NCBI RefSeq assembly: GCF_023343835.1
Contig: NC_064472.1
Location: 10,345,469 to 10,409,468 of the forward strand
Source of the DNA: Lagopus muta
Taxonomy: Eukaryota; Chordata; Aves; Galliformes; Phasianidae
Length of the DNA stretch: 64,000 nucleotides
Direction: 5' to 3'
Part shown: positions 25,376-36,508 of the stretch, piece by piece
How positions within the stretch are numbered: position 1 is the stretch's first letter
Layout: every line of letters begins with the position of its first letter
Made by a program: the position numbers and the translations under genes
The notes under the pieces: generated by a model
Databases searched by the model: none
What the model was told of the DNA's origin: nothing
The model's input: the letters and a program-made list of their open reading frames with translations, nothing else

Positions 25376-25383
25376 TTACGTCA
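25376..25383. promoter_or_regulatory. CRE/ATF site in the PMAIP1 promoter
   Basis: TTACGTCA, the complement of TGACGTAA, is a consensus-type CREB/ATF octamer. It lies 146 bp upstream of the first ATG inside the CpG island. Mammalian NOXA promoters are driven by ATF3/ATF4 and CREB through a CRE near the start, so position and motif both fit integrated-stress-response control. The motif is seen; regulation is inferred. Confidence 0.6.
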
Positions 25384-25528
25384 TCACAAAAGAGGGAAAA
25401 CCCCGCCGAGCTCCGCTCTTAGGGCGCGCTTCGCCCCGCCTGCCCGCAGTCGCCCGCCGCCGCCGACCCGCGTTGAACCGAGAGGTGCCGAGCCGAAGCG
25501 AGCCGGACCGTGCGGAGCTGTTGCCGCG

Positions 25529-25580
25529 ATGATGCCTGGCAGGACGATACGCAAACCTGCGCCGCCCGCGGCGCCTGCAG
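25529..25580 (+). CDS. PMAIP1: PMAIP1 coding exon 1
   Basis: Encodes 17 codons plus one base: the basic and proline/alanine-rich N-terminus (MMPGRTIRKPAPPAAPA). The donor is CTGCAG followed by GTAGGG. A purine at -3 supports the first ATG, and the second ATG also has A at -3, so either or both could be used. Confidence 0.87.
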
Positions 25581-25889
25581 GTAGGGAAAAGCGAAGGGAG
25601 ACAGGTCTCAGTGTTTTATTTTTTTTATTTTGGGGGGGGGGCTGGGGGGTTGATACACGCTTTTCCCTTTTTCTTCTCGTTTTTCTTCTTTGCCTTCTTC
25701 TTCCCTTCCCCGATATCGCTATCTGGAAAAGACCTCGTTAGAATTAAACCCCCATCGCCCTGCGCGTGTTTTGCAGAGCGGGACGCGGTGGCTGAGTGCG
25801 CGCTGGAGCTGCGCAGGATCGGCGACAAGGCGGACCTACGGCAGAAGGTCCTGAACCTCATCGCGAAACTCTTCTGCCCCAAAACGTGA
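25529..25889 (+). CDS. PMAIP1: NOXA-like BH3-only apoptosis protein, two coding exons
   Basis: Joining 25529-25580 to 25777-25889 (GT...AG intron of 196 nt, phase 1) gives 54 residues, the usual length of human NOXA. NOXA sits on mitochondria, binds MCL1/A1 through its BH3 helix and promotes MCL1 loss and apoptosis. The BH3 region is about residues 23-37 and reads ECALELRRIGDK, with the key Leu29, Gly33 and Asp34. The C-terminal mitochondrial segment is about residues 40-51, reading QKVLNLIAKLFC. Cys25 and Cys51 fall at the same positions as in the human protein. Two ATGs are adjacent (25529 and 25532): the first gives the 54-residue length, the second an MPG start as in mammals. The gene lies in a CpG island with a CRE upstream and converges with PDZD2. 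I am confident of the family; direct orthology is an inference from length, motif order and splice layout. Confidence 0.9.
25777..25889 (+). CDS. PMAIP1: PMAIP1 coding exon 2 with BH3 and stop
   Basis: The acceptor is GCGTGTTTTGCAG. The exon completes a Glu codon, then encodes the BH3 helix and the C-terminal mitochondrial segment, ending LFCPKT and TGA at 25887-25889. Without splicing this frame also reads open upstream into the intron (a 92-codon frame from 25611), which is an artefact of the short intron. Confidence 0.9.
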
Positions 25890-26420
25890 GCCGCCGCGCC
25901 CGCGGTGCTGAAAAAGAAAGAGGGGAGATTTCGGCTTTGCAGATCTGGAACGAGAGATTTCACTTACACTGGGAGACAGAGAAAGCTCTTTGACTTGTGT
26001 TTTGCTACCTGGAGCCACCGAAGGATGGCTGTCGCTACGTGATTCCTGTGGGAAGTGTTACAGCATTATTATGCTTTACGGATGCCAAGCAGAAAACAAA
26101 GTGATGAGCACAGCCCCTCGCCGCTCTGCAGGGGGATGTGGGGCAGGTTGGAACTTGTCCTTCTCGGGGCTGGGGAATTCTGTGAGAACCCTGCTTCCCT
26201 TGTTGCCTTCACATCCCACGTCCCACCCAGAACTGTGGACAGAAGGTTACGAAGCAGAGAAAGAACTAAGGGTTGTGGAACGTGGGCACGAATCACGAGG
26301 TGAAAGCCGGTGTTGAGGTTCTGACTGCTCTTATCTTCTACAGCTTGGATTCTGCTGGACGGGGAAGTGGTGGTGCTGGGGATATCTCATCCGTTCATTA
26401 AAACCACTGCCTTAATTTAA
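25890..26420 (+). other. Probable PMAIP1 3' UTR
   Basis: Follows the TGA directly. The first polyadenylation hexamer candidate is ATTAAA at 26397-26402; a consensus AATAAA occurs much later at 27294-27299, so a longer UTR that includes the TA-rich block at 26508-26575 is possible. The end is not proven. Confidence 0.45.
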
Positions 26421-26507
26421 AGGTTATTGGTTGTAGCAAGTGGCTTTGGGGATAAAAAAAAAATTGCAATTCTGTGAATTAATGTGACGTTGCATAGTTC
26501 TAGTCTG

Positions 26508-26575
26508 TATATTATATATATGTATATATTTGCATATATATATATATTACATATATATAAAATATAAATATGTGT
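26508..26575. repeat. TA-rich microsatellite
   Basis: Interrupted (TA)n with TGTATATAT and GCATATATATATATATTACA segments, likely polymorphic. It lies just 3' of the NOXA-like gene, or within a longer UTR of it. Confidence 0.85.
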
Positions 26576-29500
26576 AGCCCCTTGTATGAGAGGAGGATTT
26601 CAGAGAACTGTTAAGCGAATGCTACTTCTTTAGGCTCAAAGAGTAGTATGAACAAATGCTCAAAACATGATGGAAGTACTTCATACTAACCAGAAGAAAG
26701 CACTGTTTTCTGATGATACAGGAAGTACTTCTCACATTAAAGAGGGGAACATAATGTAGTAATCATTAAATAAGTGATACGAATGTATAATGTACAAATG
26801 CTGATGTTAAGGTATGTGTGTTGAGTGGAAGGTTTCTTCCAACACTGAAAAGAAGTCCTTGATGACAATACAACACCACTGTGTGCTTTTCTAAGTAACA
26901 CAATAACTCATCAACAGACCACAAAGTTGAATCTGAGTCAAAACTCGAATTTTCTTCAGATTGTCGTTTTTTCAAAGAAGGCAGCTGCCTCTCTTTGAAG
27001 AAATCATAAAACGGATTGTTACAGTCAGTACAGATAAACAGCCGCAATCTTCAATAGTTCTTTAAGGGAAGATCCTTCCCTTGTACTTTCTCTTTCATTT
27101 CGCGGCACCCCCATTTTGTTTCCGGAAAGATGGAGCTGCTGCAGCACCCAGAGAAGGGCAATGTGCTGCTGTAACTTGGAGTTCCCCTTGCTGGCTCCAG
27201 AGGAGCTGCGCTAAACTCACAGCTCAGACATGTGCCACCTCTGCACGCCCCGTCTTGCTCCTGAGCAGTGTTCTTTCAAGGGTGCACACTAGCAATAAAA
27301 CGGCCTTAGCTGTTGACATTTGTCGCTACCTCTTCAATCAGTGTTCAGAGATGCACAGAACACCCATCTCCTTCAGGAGATGTAGCACAGAAAGTCAGGT
27401 GAGGCCACGCACTTGCTCCTCTAGCTGAGTGCCGCTTTGGTATGCAGCTGTATTTGCGTTGTGTAAGGGTGGGTAGTTGCACCTCCTGAATTCCAGTTCA
27501 GTTTTTCCTGCCTGGTAATGATTTTCTGGTTTTATTTATACCCCGTGTTTCAGCTTGCTCTCCTTCCTCTGCCTTTGCAAAGCTGCTATGATGTAGCTGA
27601 CAGATTTGCTTGCTCTGCCACAACCAGCTGTACGAGGCTGCTGCTCCTTGGCACTGACCACTAAGCAGGAGCAGGAATAGCTGTAATTCATCTTCTTGTT
27701 GGAAAGCAACATGTTTCACTGACATCTACAGGCACCAGTTTTCCAGGTATAAAAAAACTGAATGCAAAGAGTTTTAGTTAAACACCAGCGTGCTGCTCAG
27801 TAAGGTTGCCTGCCCCGCAATCAATAGAAACAGCAGTGCTGCATGGCCTGGTGACACCCCGTGAGCTATGCCTGGCTCAGGAGCACAGAGCATTTACATC
27901 AGGAGCTGAAATATATTTGGATAAAGGTCTTCTGCTTCATGCTGCTTTGAAACTCTGTAGGAAATTAGGCTCCTACAGAGGAGTTCATGGAGCACGGGCA
28001 ATAATTCAACACAAATGTTATTAAAAAAAAACAAAATCTGTCCTCATAAACGCATTATGATGGGGGCATCTGCATGAAATACCAGTGCAAGTGTTTTTCT
28101 GTCTAGATCTGTAAGGACTATTTGCTTTTTGTGAAATGTTTTTGTTTTTTCAAGGGTTGTCAAGTGCTAGCATCAAGTGAGCTCAGGAAAACGTCTGTAT
28201 CCAGGTGATCAATGCCAGTACATGAGCCTGCTAATGTCCTCCCCACATTTCCTTCTGTTGCTTCCCCAGAGCATTTGCTATTATATGATGTATCAACACG
28301 GGTTTGTTTTTCTTGAGGCCAGATATTTCCCTATATGCCCCATGCATGTATGTCTTGAATTCTTGTTGAGATAATAAATGTGAAGTGCAAGCAAAAAAAA
28401 TGAGTCATTGTTATAACTCCAGTTTTTCTGAGGGTTGTAAATGAGCAATCATATTACACTGATTCCTTCCAAATAGGTGGAAGTCAAAGGGCACACACCA
28501 AACCAACAGCAGACTGCCGCTGGGAGAGCAGCATCGTTAAGAGGAGCAACACATAACAACACATAACCATACCCATGAACTTCAAAATGAGACATCGAGG
28601 CATCTGTTCTAGCAATTTCTAGAAGTCTGCTCCAGCCAGGGGCACTATTACCATCACCAGAGCTTTGCACCTTTATGTCAGAGAATCTTCAGGCACTAGT
28701 GAAGGGCAAACATTGAAGCTGAGTTTTGGGGTTTGTTTTGTTTTTGGATGCAGGCAGAAGGAGATGCTGTGTTTCACCAAGGCCAGATTTCTAATTTCTC
28801 TGAAGTCTGATCTTGGAGCCCTGAAAGGGGTGAAATTCCACACTGCTTACCATGAGGGAATAGCAAGGGGTGGCACAGACCTTCCTTCTCAAAGTTGAGG
28901 TCCAAGGACATGGAGAACCCAAGATGCTGCCCAAAGTGCCACACGGGACACAGGCTCCCAGCACTAAAGAGGGATAAAACTCTGACCAAAGATTCTGAAT
29001 CTGGTAAATGACAAAAATATTAAAGGCATTGTAGTGCCATGCAGCAACCTGCCCTATGGGGCACAAAGCCCCCACCTCCTGTCTGCAGGGCCCTGACTCA
29101 CCCCGAGCACCTGGTGTCACAACCAGACACCAACACCCCATGTCTGACCCTACACATGTCGCTGGGTCACGTTTACACTGCGCTCAGCTGGGTGAAAACC
29201 AGCTTTGTGTTAGCAGCCGGCGCGGGGCTGGATGCACCAGTGGTATTTCATAAACAAATTGCTAGACAACAGACAACAGAGAGCACACTCCCCCTGGATG
29301 TTATTCTAAGTCATTCGGAAAGCAACAACTCATACACTGCTATGTATTTTTAGCATACACTCTGGAAGTGACTTATTTTCTTGTTTTCCTCTCACGTCAG
29401 CACAAGACTGAGCAAGGTCATGATGTGTGTCTGCAGGGATGGAACAGCACTGGATGCAGTGTGCTGGCTTTTGGTCCAGAAGGTTTTCCCTAAAGCAAAT

Positions 29501-32370
29501 GGCAGGATGGCCAGCAAGCAATAGTGCTGACATTGCTGCAAACATGCGGCTTTGCCTGAGTGCACCAGTGCTGTCTGGACAATGGTATGAATGTACCAAA
29601 GCTGCTGCCTGCCCTTGCCCTTCCCCTGCACTGTCTCTTGGTGACACAAATCTCAGCTGTCCATGAGCCCTCAGAGTACTGCATAAAGCTGGGGAGAGGC
29701 CCTGGGGCTGGTATACCCCGAATATTGCTGCCATCACATGGCTTTGTGCCATTTGGGTTTCCCTGCATTACTACCCTTGTTTCTCCTCCCTTTGGCTCCA
29801 GACTCAGAATTCGACCTGGGCACACAGCCAGCTCCACTGTGTACCAGGGATTCATGGCCACGTTTCCTTCCCCTCTGTGCTCCTCAAGGGGACATAACCA
29901 AGCTGTGGTGGAGAACAAGGCCACGTTTGCTCCATGTCTCTCTGGAGGAGGAACCAGGGCAGTCTCTTTCCCACACAGCAGACAGGATTTCCCCAGCACT
30001 GCACTGGAGCAGTGGCATGGCATGGAAGGCACATCACCAGGAAGGGGAAAATGGCAGGAACTCCTGAGCCTGTTTGCTCAGCAGTATCAAACTGATTCAG
30101 AGAGGTGAGGCCACATACGTGGCATCATCAGCAGAAAGGCAAGAAGGTTCTGATTCTGTTATTGGCTTAGTTCAGAAAATACTCTGACTGCTGGGGAACT
30201 TGCTTCCAGGCAAGGTTTACGTGATACAGGTGGAAGGGAAACTCCTTGCTTTGGGAGAGGGTGCTTACTAGCATCAGAAGGGGTTTTCTTTCTTGGCTGA
30301 CTGTACCCTGTGTGCCTCAGGCCCAGCACTGCCAGCCAGTGAGGGGAGGCGTTGTCCCCTCTGTGCTGGGTGGCCTCACCTCCAGCTCCGGGTGCAGGCT
30401 GGGTGCCACAGTGTACAGACATAAAGCTGTCACACAGCGCCCAAAGGAGGGCTGTCATGGTGGTGAGGCTCTGCGGGGCAAGGAGCGTGAGAGCGGCTGA
30501 GGGCCTTGGATGTGCAGGGCCCAGAGCAGAGCAGGCTGAGGGAAAGACAGACATAATGCTGGAAATCTAGATGGGTCCATGAATAACCACAGTAGAGGCA
30601 CAGGGATCCTCAATCCGGGTGAGCAAGGTTAACGGAACAGGAGAACAGCAAAGATACAAAGACAGAAATGGCAAACGAGGTAAAGCTTTTCAGGCAGGAA
30701 GATAAATTTGACTGCAACTAAGTCAGTTATCTTCTTTGGATCTCTCAACCCTGTATGTTAGTGATATGGGAATTACAAAAAAAGCCATGCCCCAGAGCAC
30801 AAAGTTCTGCTTTTTGTGCCAAGATTCCCCTTTGCTGGCACTCCAACAGATTCAGAAAAAGCCTGGTCTCCAAAACACATCTGGGTTGGGGAAAAGCCAA
30901 ATCTGACTTTTCACCAACATACATGGCTTAGTGTTAAATGAGGTCCCATGTGCTAATCCATCTATGGATTAAGTCCACTGTGTCTAATCTCTGCTGTATT
31001 TCTCTGCAATGAGCCACTGTCTGGAGCAATTAAGATTTTAATTAAGGGCTTTCAGGACTGGTCCTGCAAGAGCCAGGCTGCTCTGAAGCTGTGGACCCCC
31101 AGATCAACTTGTGTTAGGATGAAGCGACAGCAGGACAGACAGAAGGACAACCCTCCCACCCATTGGACCCGAGGCAGCCTTTTTCTGGGGTGACTCAGCA
31201 GAAGGGATGGGACTTTAGCCTCCGCACGTGACTCTTGCTCACTTGCACCTTCCTGGCACAGCACCCAATAAAGAAACTGAAAGCAAACACAGAAGCTTCT
31301 GGAACGTGAGTCCAGAGATGGAGACAATGCAGACGCCTTCCTCCATTTGCCCAAAGGCCCACCAGCTCTTTCTGGGCGCACTGCAAATCAGCGTGAATGG
31401 TGAGAGGTTAGCAAGCACTGAGCAGAGGCATGTGAGCGAGAGGGCAGGGCAGGGGCTGGGAGTTTCCACCCATGCAGCTGCTGTGAGCACCCAACCCATC
31501 ACTCAGACGCAGAGCAATGCGCACTGACATGCGGGCCGGCGAAGAGGATATAAATGCTTAACCCACCAGTTCCTTCCCCCGCTCTGCCTACCTCGCAGTG
31601 ACTACTGACATGTCCAGGCACTCGCAGGCAGTGCTGCTTTTGGGAACCTCCGGCATTTCCCGTGTCAGAGCAGCTCCCGGGGAGAACATCTGCACTGTGC
31701 TTTACAGGCCAACGCATCCTTCTGGGTGGCAGGCTGGCTTCCAGCCACAGTGCAGCAACTTCAGAAGGTGAATGCTAGCAGCTTTCCCCATTGGGAGCTC
31801 TCTCTTGGCCTCTGCCTCCTGCTGTGAACTCCACTGCACCCCGACTCCATCCCCTCTAAAGTAACATCCAGCCCAGCCCTCACCTCCAGTGCAGCGGGGT
31901 TCCAGAGGGGAGCACAGCCCCTGGGAAGGCTGAAGAAAACAAATAATAAGCTAGGACTTGCTGTATACACATAACTCCTATACGTATAACCTGTTTCCTT
32001 ACAGCTCATTGCTGGTCAGGAGGCTGAGAAATTGCTGCTCATAATGAAAACTCTTCATTTCCACTTTGCCATTTTCAAAAAACAAAACAAAACAAAACAA
32101 AAACAGAAACAAACAAAACAAAACAAAACCCACCACATCTTTTGGGACACCAAAACAGGTCCCAAGCACCTTTTAACATTTCTTAAATGCTTTTATCCTG
32201 CTTACTCTGAATGACTGTTCTTGGAGGGCAGTACTTCACTTCTGGTTTAGATGCACATCTTAACAGTATTACTGCACGGCCTCTGTCCCCAGTACAGCTT
32301 CCTCTCTGCAATGCCAGCTCCAGCCATGGACCAGCCAGATCTCGATGTGACAGAAATAAGTACCTAGAGG
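26576..32370. other. Region between the convergent genes, no gene recognised
   Basis: About 5.8 kb with no CR1 copy and no coding signal I can support. The most open stretch, 29490-30108, has frames of about 180 codons on both strands at once with no motif, so it is not called. An AATAAA at 27294-27299 and another in GATAATAAATG near 28372 could end + strand transcripts. A TATAAAT word at 31550-31556 follows GC-rich DNA but leads to no recognisable gene. Confidence 0.5.
32077..32130. repeat. (AAAAC)n microsatellite
   Basis: About 50 bp of AAAAC units with a few interruptions (AAACAGAAAC). A simple repeat lying just downstream of the inferred PDZD2 transcript end. Confidence 0.92.
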
Positions 32371-32386
32371 AGTACTAAGGATACCA

Positions 32387-32392
32387 TTTATT
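32387..32392 (-). terminator. Candidate PDZD2 polyadenylation signal
   Basis: AATAAA on the - strand, the furthest downstream consensus hexamer before sequence that no longer looks like UTR. A second hexamer lies about 160 bp upstream in the transcript (32548-32553). Usage is inferred only. Confidence 0.35.
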
Positions 32393-32716
32393 TTCAAAAT
32401 CACTAAAAAACCCAAACAAAACAGTTTATGGCAACACAGATTTACATAACAGAGACAGCAAATTGGAAAATGTACAATCTATTTCATGTTATTGCACTCG
32501 CTGTTTATAATATATAAGTCATTTAAAACAGTTTTCATTAGAAGAAGTTTTATTCATATAAATAAAGGTGTAAATATACAGTATCATACAAGAAGTGTGT
32601 CAGCCTAATACACAAAACCTAACCTAGAGCGGGATCCCTATTTCTCACATGATCTAGCCTACTCCTCATTGATATTTCCACATGTACATTTACATACCCT
32701 AAATGCAGAAGCAGGT

Positions 32717-32740
32717 AAACATTCCCACCTGGGAATGTTT
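32717..32740. repeat. Perfect 11-bp inverted repeat, hairpin
   Basis: Arms AAACATTCCCA and TGGGAATGTTT are exact complements separated by CC. In a PDZD2 transcript this would fold into a compact stem-loop. As DNA it holds two inverted CATTCC words, the core of TEAD/M-CAT sites. No function is shown. Confidence 0.9.
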
Positions 32741-32923
32741 CCTTCAGATTTTCACAAGAACCGCTGCCGAACATTTATAAGGGTTAATTTTAAGTGAGGG
32801 TCAACAGAAAACCTGAATCACTCAACAGTTTCTTAACACATATCTGCTCTCAATTACTTTTTTAAGCAAGAAAATGATTAGACATTGTTCCCTCTCTAAC
32901 TTAGGCCTAACCTCATACCTCTG

Positions 32924-32987
32924 CTTTGTTTTTTTTGTTGTTGTTGTTTTGTGGGTTTTTGTTTGTTTGTTTGTTTTTGTTTTTAAG
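32924..32987. repeat. T/G-rich simple repeat
   Basis: TTTG and TTG units (TTGTTGTTGTTGTTTT, then GTTTGTTTGTTTGTTT). A simple repeat within the inferred PDZD2 3' UTR. Confidence 0.9.
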
Positions 32988-33619
32988 TACAGATGTAATC
33001 CCCAAAGAAGCTGGGAAGAGCTCCCAGGTACAAAAGCCTGCAGAAGATGCTACTGCTGTACCACACCAGAGCCTATTCTCATATCCAACATGTGCTCCAA
33101 GCCTCGGAAGCAGCAAAGCCTCCCACTAGACTTCTATCTAAAAGCAAACTCTCCTCATCTGGCACGCCTTCAGGTTCCTGGTGAAAAGCAGTGGACCAAC
33201 TGCATAATTTCATCCTGACTTCTGGTCTATGAAAATGCAGCTGTGAGTCTTTGGACAGTCGCTCTCTCCTAGAGCTTGCTCAGCTCTCCAGCGTGGTGAA
33301 GAATCACCGTGGGTCTGACATGCAAACAAGGAGGCCAAAATGCCTGTGAACTTACTGAATACGGATGAATTAACACAACTTCCTGTGTCACTCTGCTGTG
33401 ACCAGCCTCTCAGAAAAGTAAGCTACTTTGCCAGACACACAACCGATGGTTCACTACATCTGTTTGCTTCACCCACTCTTTCTGTAATAGATCAGGCCAA
33501 CATTCTGTAAATCCTGGGGCTTTTATGTAGAGTGTCACCCCAACAGAAACATCAGGAAGTGCCACTGTAACCACACCAACACCAGGAGCACCGGTCAAAG
33601 TGTTTCCTGCTCCTTCACC

Positions 33620-33648
<29 letters not shown>
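33620..33648. repeat. Poly(A) homopolymer, 29 nt
   Basis: An uninterrupted A run. Because PDZD2 is on the - strand it would be a U run in the 3' UTR. Such tracts are length-unstable and prone to sequencing error. Confidence 0.92.
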
Positions 33649-33652
<4 letters not shown>

Positions 33653-36508
33653 TTTCAGGAACAGAAACAATGAGGGTTAAATACTATTCTTTTTCTTGCT
33701 GCGAAGTTATTAGAGAAGTAAATAGTTCTACCCATATTAAGTATCAGACTTAAAATGTTAAACCTATCTTTAAATTATCCCCACTACTGAATTACACACA
33801 GAACTCCCCACCTCTCCTTGCTGTTACTCATCCAACACTTATCTACATGCATGTAAAATAAAATACTAAACAGTATTCAACTACTGAAGATCAAAAGCCT
33901 TCTAAATCACTCACAAAGAACAGTATCTGCAAGTAAGTGTCTGAAAATATTCACCACGTATCATTTTAAGACATCTCAAATTAAGTTTGCTTTACAAAAT
34001 GAAGACTTCATCTTTGAGCTCACAATGTACTGGGAGAGTGCCATATATCCTCCTGACACTGTGACCTCAAAAATTTTCAACTAAAAAATATCCCCATCAT
34101 TTCCTAAAACTTATTTGTGATTTAGCACATTAAAGTAGCAAAAAGTCAGTACTGCACTTGAACGTGTTATACAGATACAGGTACATATTTACTACGTTGC
34201 ATTAAATTCCACATGCATTTTACGTATCTACTATACACGCTTTTACAATCAGATTTTGGTCACTCCTGAACAAGGCCTACCCATTTAATCATCACTGCCA
34301 AATGTCTTCTCCCTGATTTTTCAGGGAAGACGCAAAGCTAACCTCTTTTGTCCCGGCCCAGGCCTGCTGCCCCAGTGTGGGGCTGACCCCAGGTGCTGCA
34401 CCCTCCCCAAACCTCCCCCACAAGGATGGGACCAAAGGTGGGAAGTGGTCCTGGCAGAGGAGCTGAGCTCTGGGGTCTCAGGAGACCCAAATCCACCTCA
34501 TTGACCCTGAATGCATTCCACAGAAATCCTGCTGGCAAAGCAGCTGTAGGACTATGGACAGTATTGCCTTTCATGTAACCAAAAGTTGCATCTCCTCCTA
34601 GATGCTTGTGCTCATACATGTCACCGAAAGAGATTAAAATACGTTTGTTTATAGGCAAGCATTGCACAGGTTTCCTGCTCACTTGGTCTCTGGCTGCCCC
34701 ACAGAACTGAATTTTATGCTGCCTATCATGAGTTGCTGATTGACACAGCTGCGACAGAAATGAACCAAACCAAGGGCCCACCATCCTGGAAGCAACTGAT
34801 CCAAGCACTGTGAACTGAGACATAAACAGAGGAAACGATAGCATGATCTTGGGGTACAGCCCCAAGTGAGGAGTCCTGGCCTTCTTATAACAACTACGCA
34901 GTATATTGCCTTACTACAACAGCAGGCAGCAATTCAGATTTGGACCGGCTCCAGGCTCAGAGCTCCTCACCCTGGGCTTGTTGGCGACAAGCGGGGCTCC
35001 AGCCCAACGCGACAAACAACCTGAGCACTCTGGAACAAACAACTTGTTCTCAGCTGATAAGGACACTGGCCCATTTCCTCCTCTATCTCTTTTATGTTGT
35101 TTAGCCATCCCAGACATAGGAAGAGAAATAGCACAGTCTAATCTCTCGCACTCATACATTCTCCTCCGTGTAGAACAGACTATAAATAACACTCAGCAGC
35201 ATGGCCCACCAGGAGCAGAGCTGAGAAAATCCCACCTGGAGCACCTGTAGCACTGCAGCCCCTACAGTTTTCTCTATCTACAGCATGGCTTCTCCCACCC
35301 ATGCAAATAGTTTTCAGTCTCACTATCCAAAACCCTCAGCATCAGCCCATTTCTGATGCAGCCAGAAGCACTTATGCTTTGCACACACATACTCACCCAC
35401 TCCCACACAAGAAAAAAATAAATACTGGACAGGAAGGGAAAAAATAATAATTAAAAAAACAGTTAATAGCCACCATAAATATGGCCAGTTCAGATTTAAT
35501 CTGTTAAAATCCACATCCTTAGACCACCATTTGCCAGCTTCAGTATTTCAAGCTGGGCAACCTTCAGCCTCTTGCAGCCAAATAAAAGCAGCCTGGCTTT
35601 CAGACGTACTTAGCGATCGCTGAAGTCTGTGGGATCTGCAAGTGCTCAGCACTTGGAAACTGCCCTTCTTTTAAAAATATATGTGTATTTAAAGGTGTCT
35701 AATGTTAGAAGCCTAAATTTGAAAATTCAATCCCCAATTTTTATCACTCCCAAAAACTAACAACTCAGCCTACACCTTGGTGGACAGTCACCTAATATTC
35801 AGACTCGATTTTCTTGCTCACAGATTTCTGCTGATTTATTGCCAAGTGCTTTTGTATACACGTTTCCCCTAAAGGCAGATTCAGCTGTGGTAGATTCTGA
35901 GTTAATTCATCAGTTTTTAGAGGATTCTTCACCTTTGCAATAAAACGCTCACCTTAGGCATAAAAGTTGTGCAAAAATTATACGTCTCTTTTGTCATGCA
36001 CTTTAAGCAAAACTGCACTTAGAAGAATAGAGTGAGATTGTTCCAGACATTCTCTTATTATAACAAATAAGGACCAGACCCTAAGTAAGTGTCCTGAAGT
36101 CAGATTATAGCTAAGTGATACAACACAGTCCAAGTATCATCCTTGTCAACAGGATGGCAAATGACAAGTTGTACTCCCGATGCTCTGCAGATACTAAAAA
36201 TACGAGGGACAGGCACAACATTATTTCTCAGTCAAAATACTTTAAACCGAACTCAGTAAAGGTCTTGAAGTTCCACTAAAACTGCCACATCATACAAAAA
36301 AAAAGGTCTCTAGTGTTTGGTTTCCTTCATTCTTGATAAACAGGAGAGATTTTAGACGATCATCACGCTCTTGCTCAGTGGTTCTCCAAGGCTCTTAGCA
36401 CCTCTTTGTAAAGCATTAAGACACTTCTGTGGCATTAGAAACAAAGACAGCTTGTAGCCAGTTTTAAATGTTTTGTCTCAGCAAATGTGATTATATGTAG
36501 CACTTCCA

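Larger units (their letters stand above)
25270..25905. promoter_or_regulatory. CpG island over the PMAIP1 start
   Basis: Dense CpG and GC-rich sequence (for example 25295-25370 and 25425-25530) starting just upstream of exon 1, spanning the short intron and reaching exon 2. This contrasts sharply with the AT-rich DNA on both sides and is what a housekeeping or stress-gene promoter looks like in a bird genome. I see no TATA box near the expected start, so transcription probably begins at dispersed positions around 25,400-25,500. Confidence 0.75.
32371..36508 (-). other. Inferred PDZD2 3' UTR
   Basis: Follows the PDZD2 stop on the - strand. It is AT-rich and CR1-free, and carries - strand AATAAA hexamers at 35835-35840, 32548-32553 and 32387-32392. 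The last gives an upper limit of about 4.1 kb. Internal features are a (GT-rich) T/G simple repeat at 32924-32987, a 29-nt A run (U run in the transcript) at 33620-33648 and a perfect hairpin at 32717-32740. A 175-codon - strand frame at 34338-34865 lies inside it without recognisable motif. The true polyadenylation site is unknown. Confidence 0.4.

Noticed and set aside
25077-25532. 151-codon + strand frame ending at the NOXA start codon
   Set aside because: Low-complexity Pro/Arg/Ser translation of a pyrimidine-rich promoter and CpG island, with no motif; it overlaps the PMAIP1 ATG by its stop only.
25625-25963. 112-codon - strand frame across PMAIP1 exon 2
   Set aside because: Antisense shadow of the GC-rich exon and of a C/T-rich intron; no family resemblance.
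31550-31556. TATAAAT word after GC-rich DNA, possible promoter
   Set aside because: No recognisable transcript or coding exon follows within reach; a TATA word alone is not evidence.
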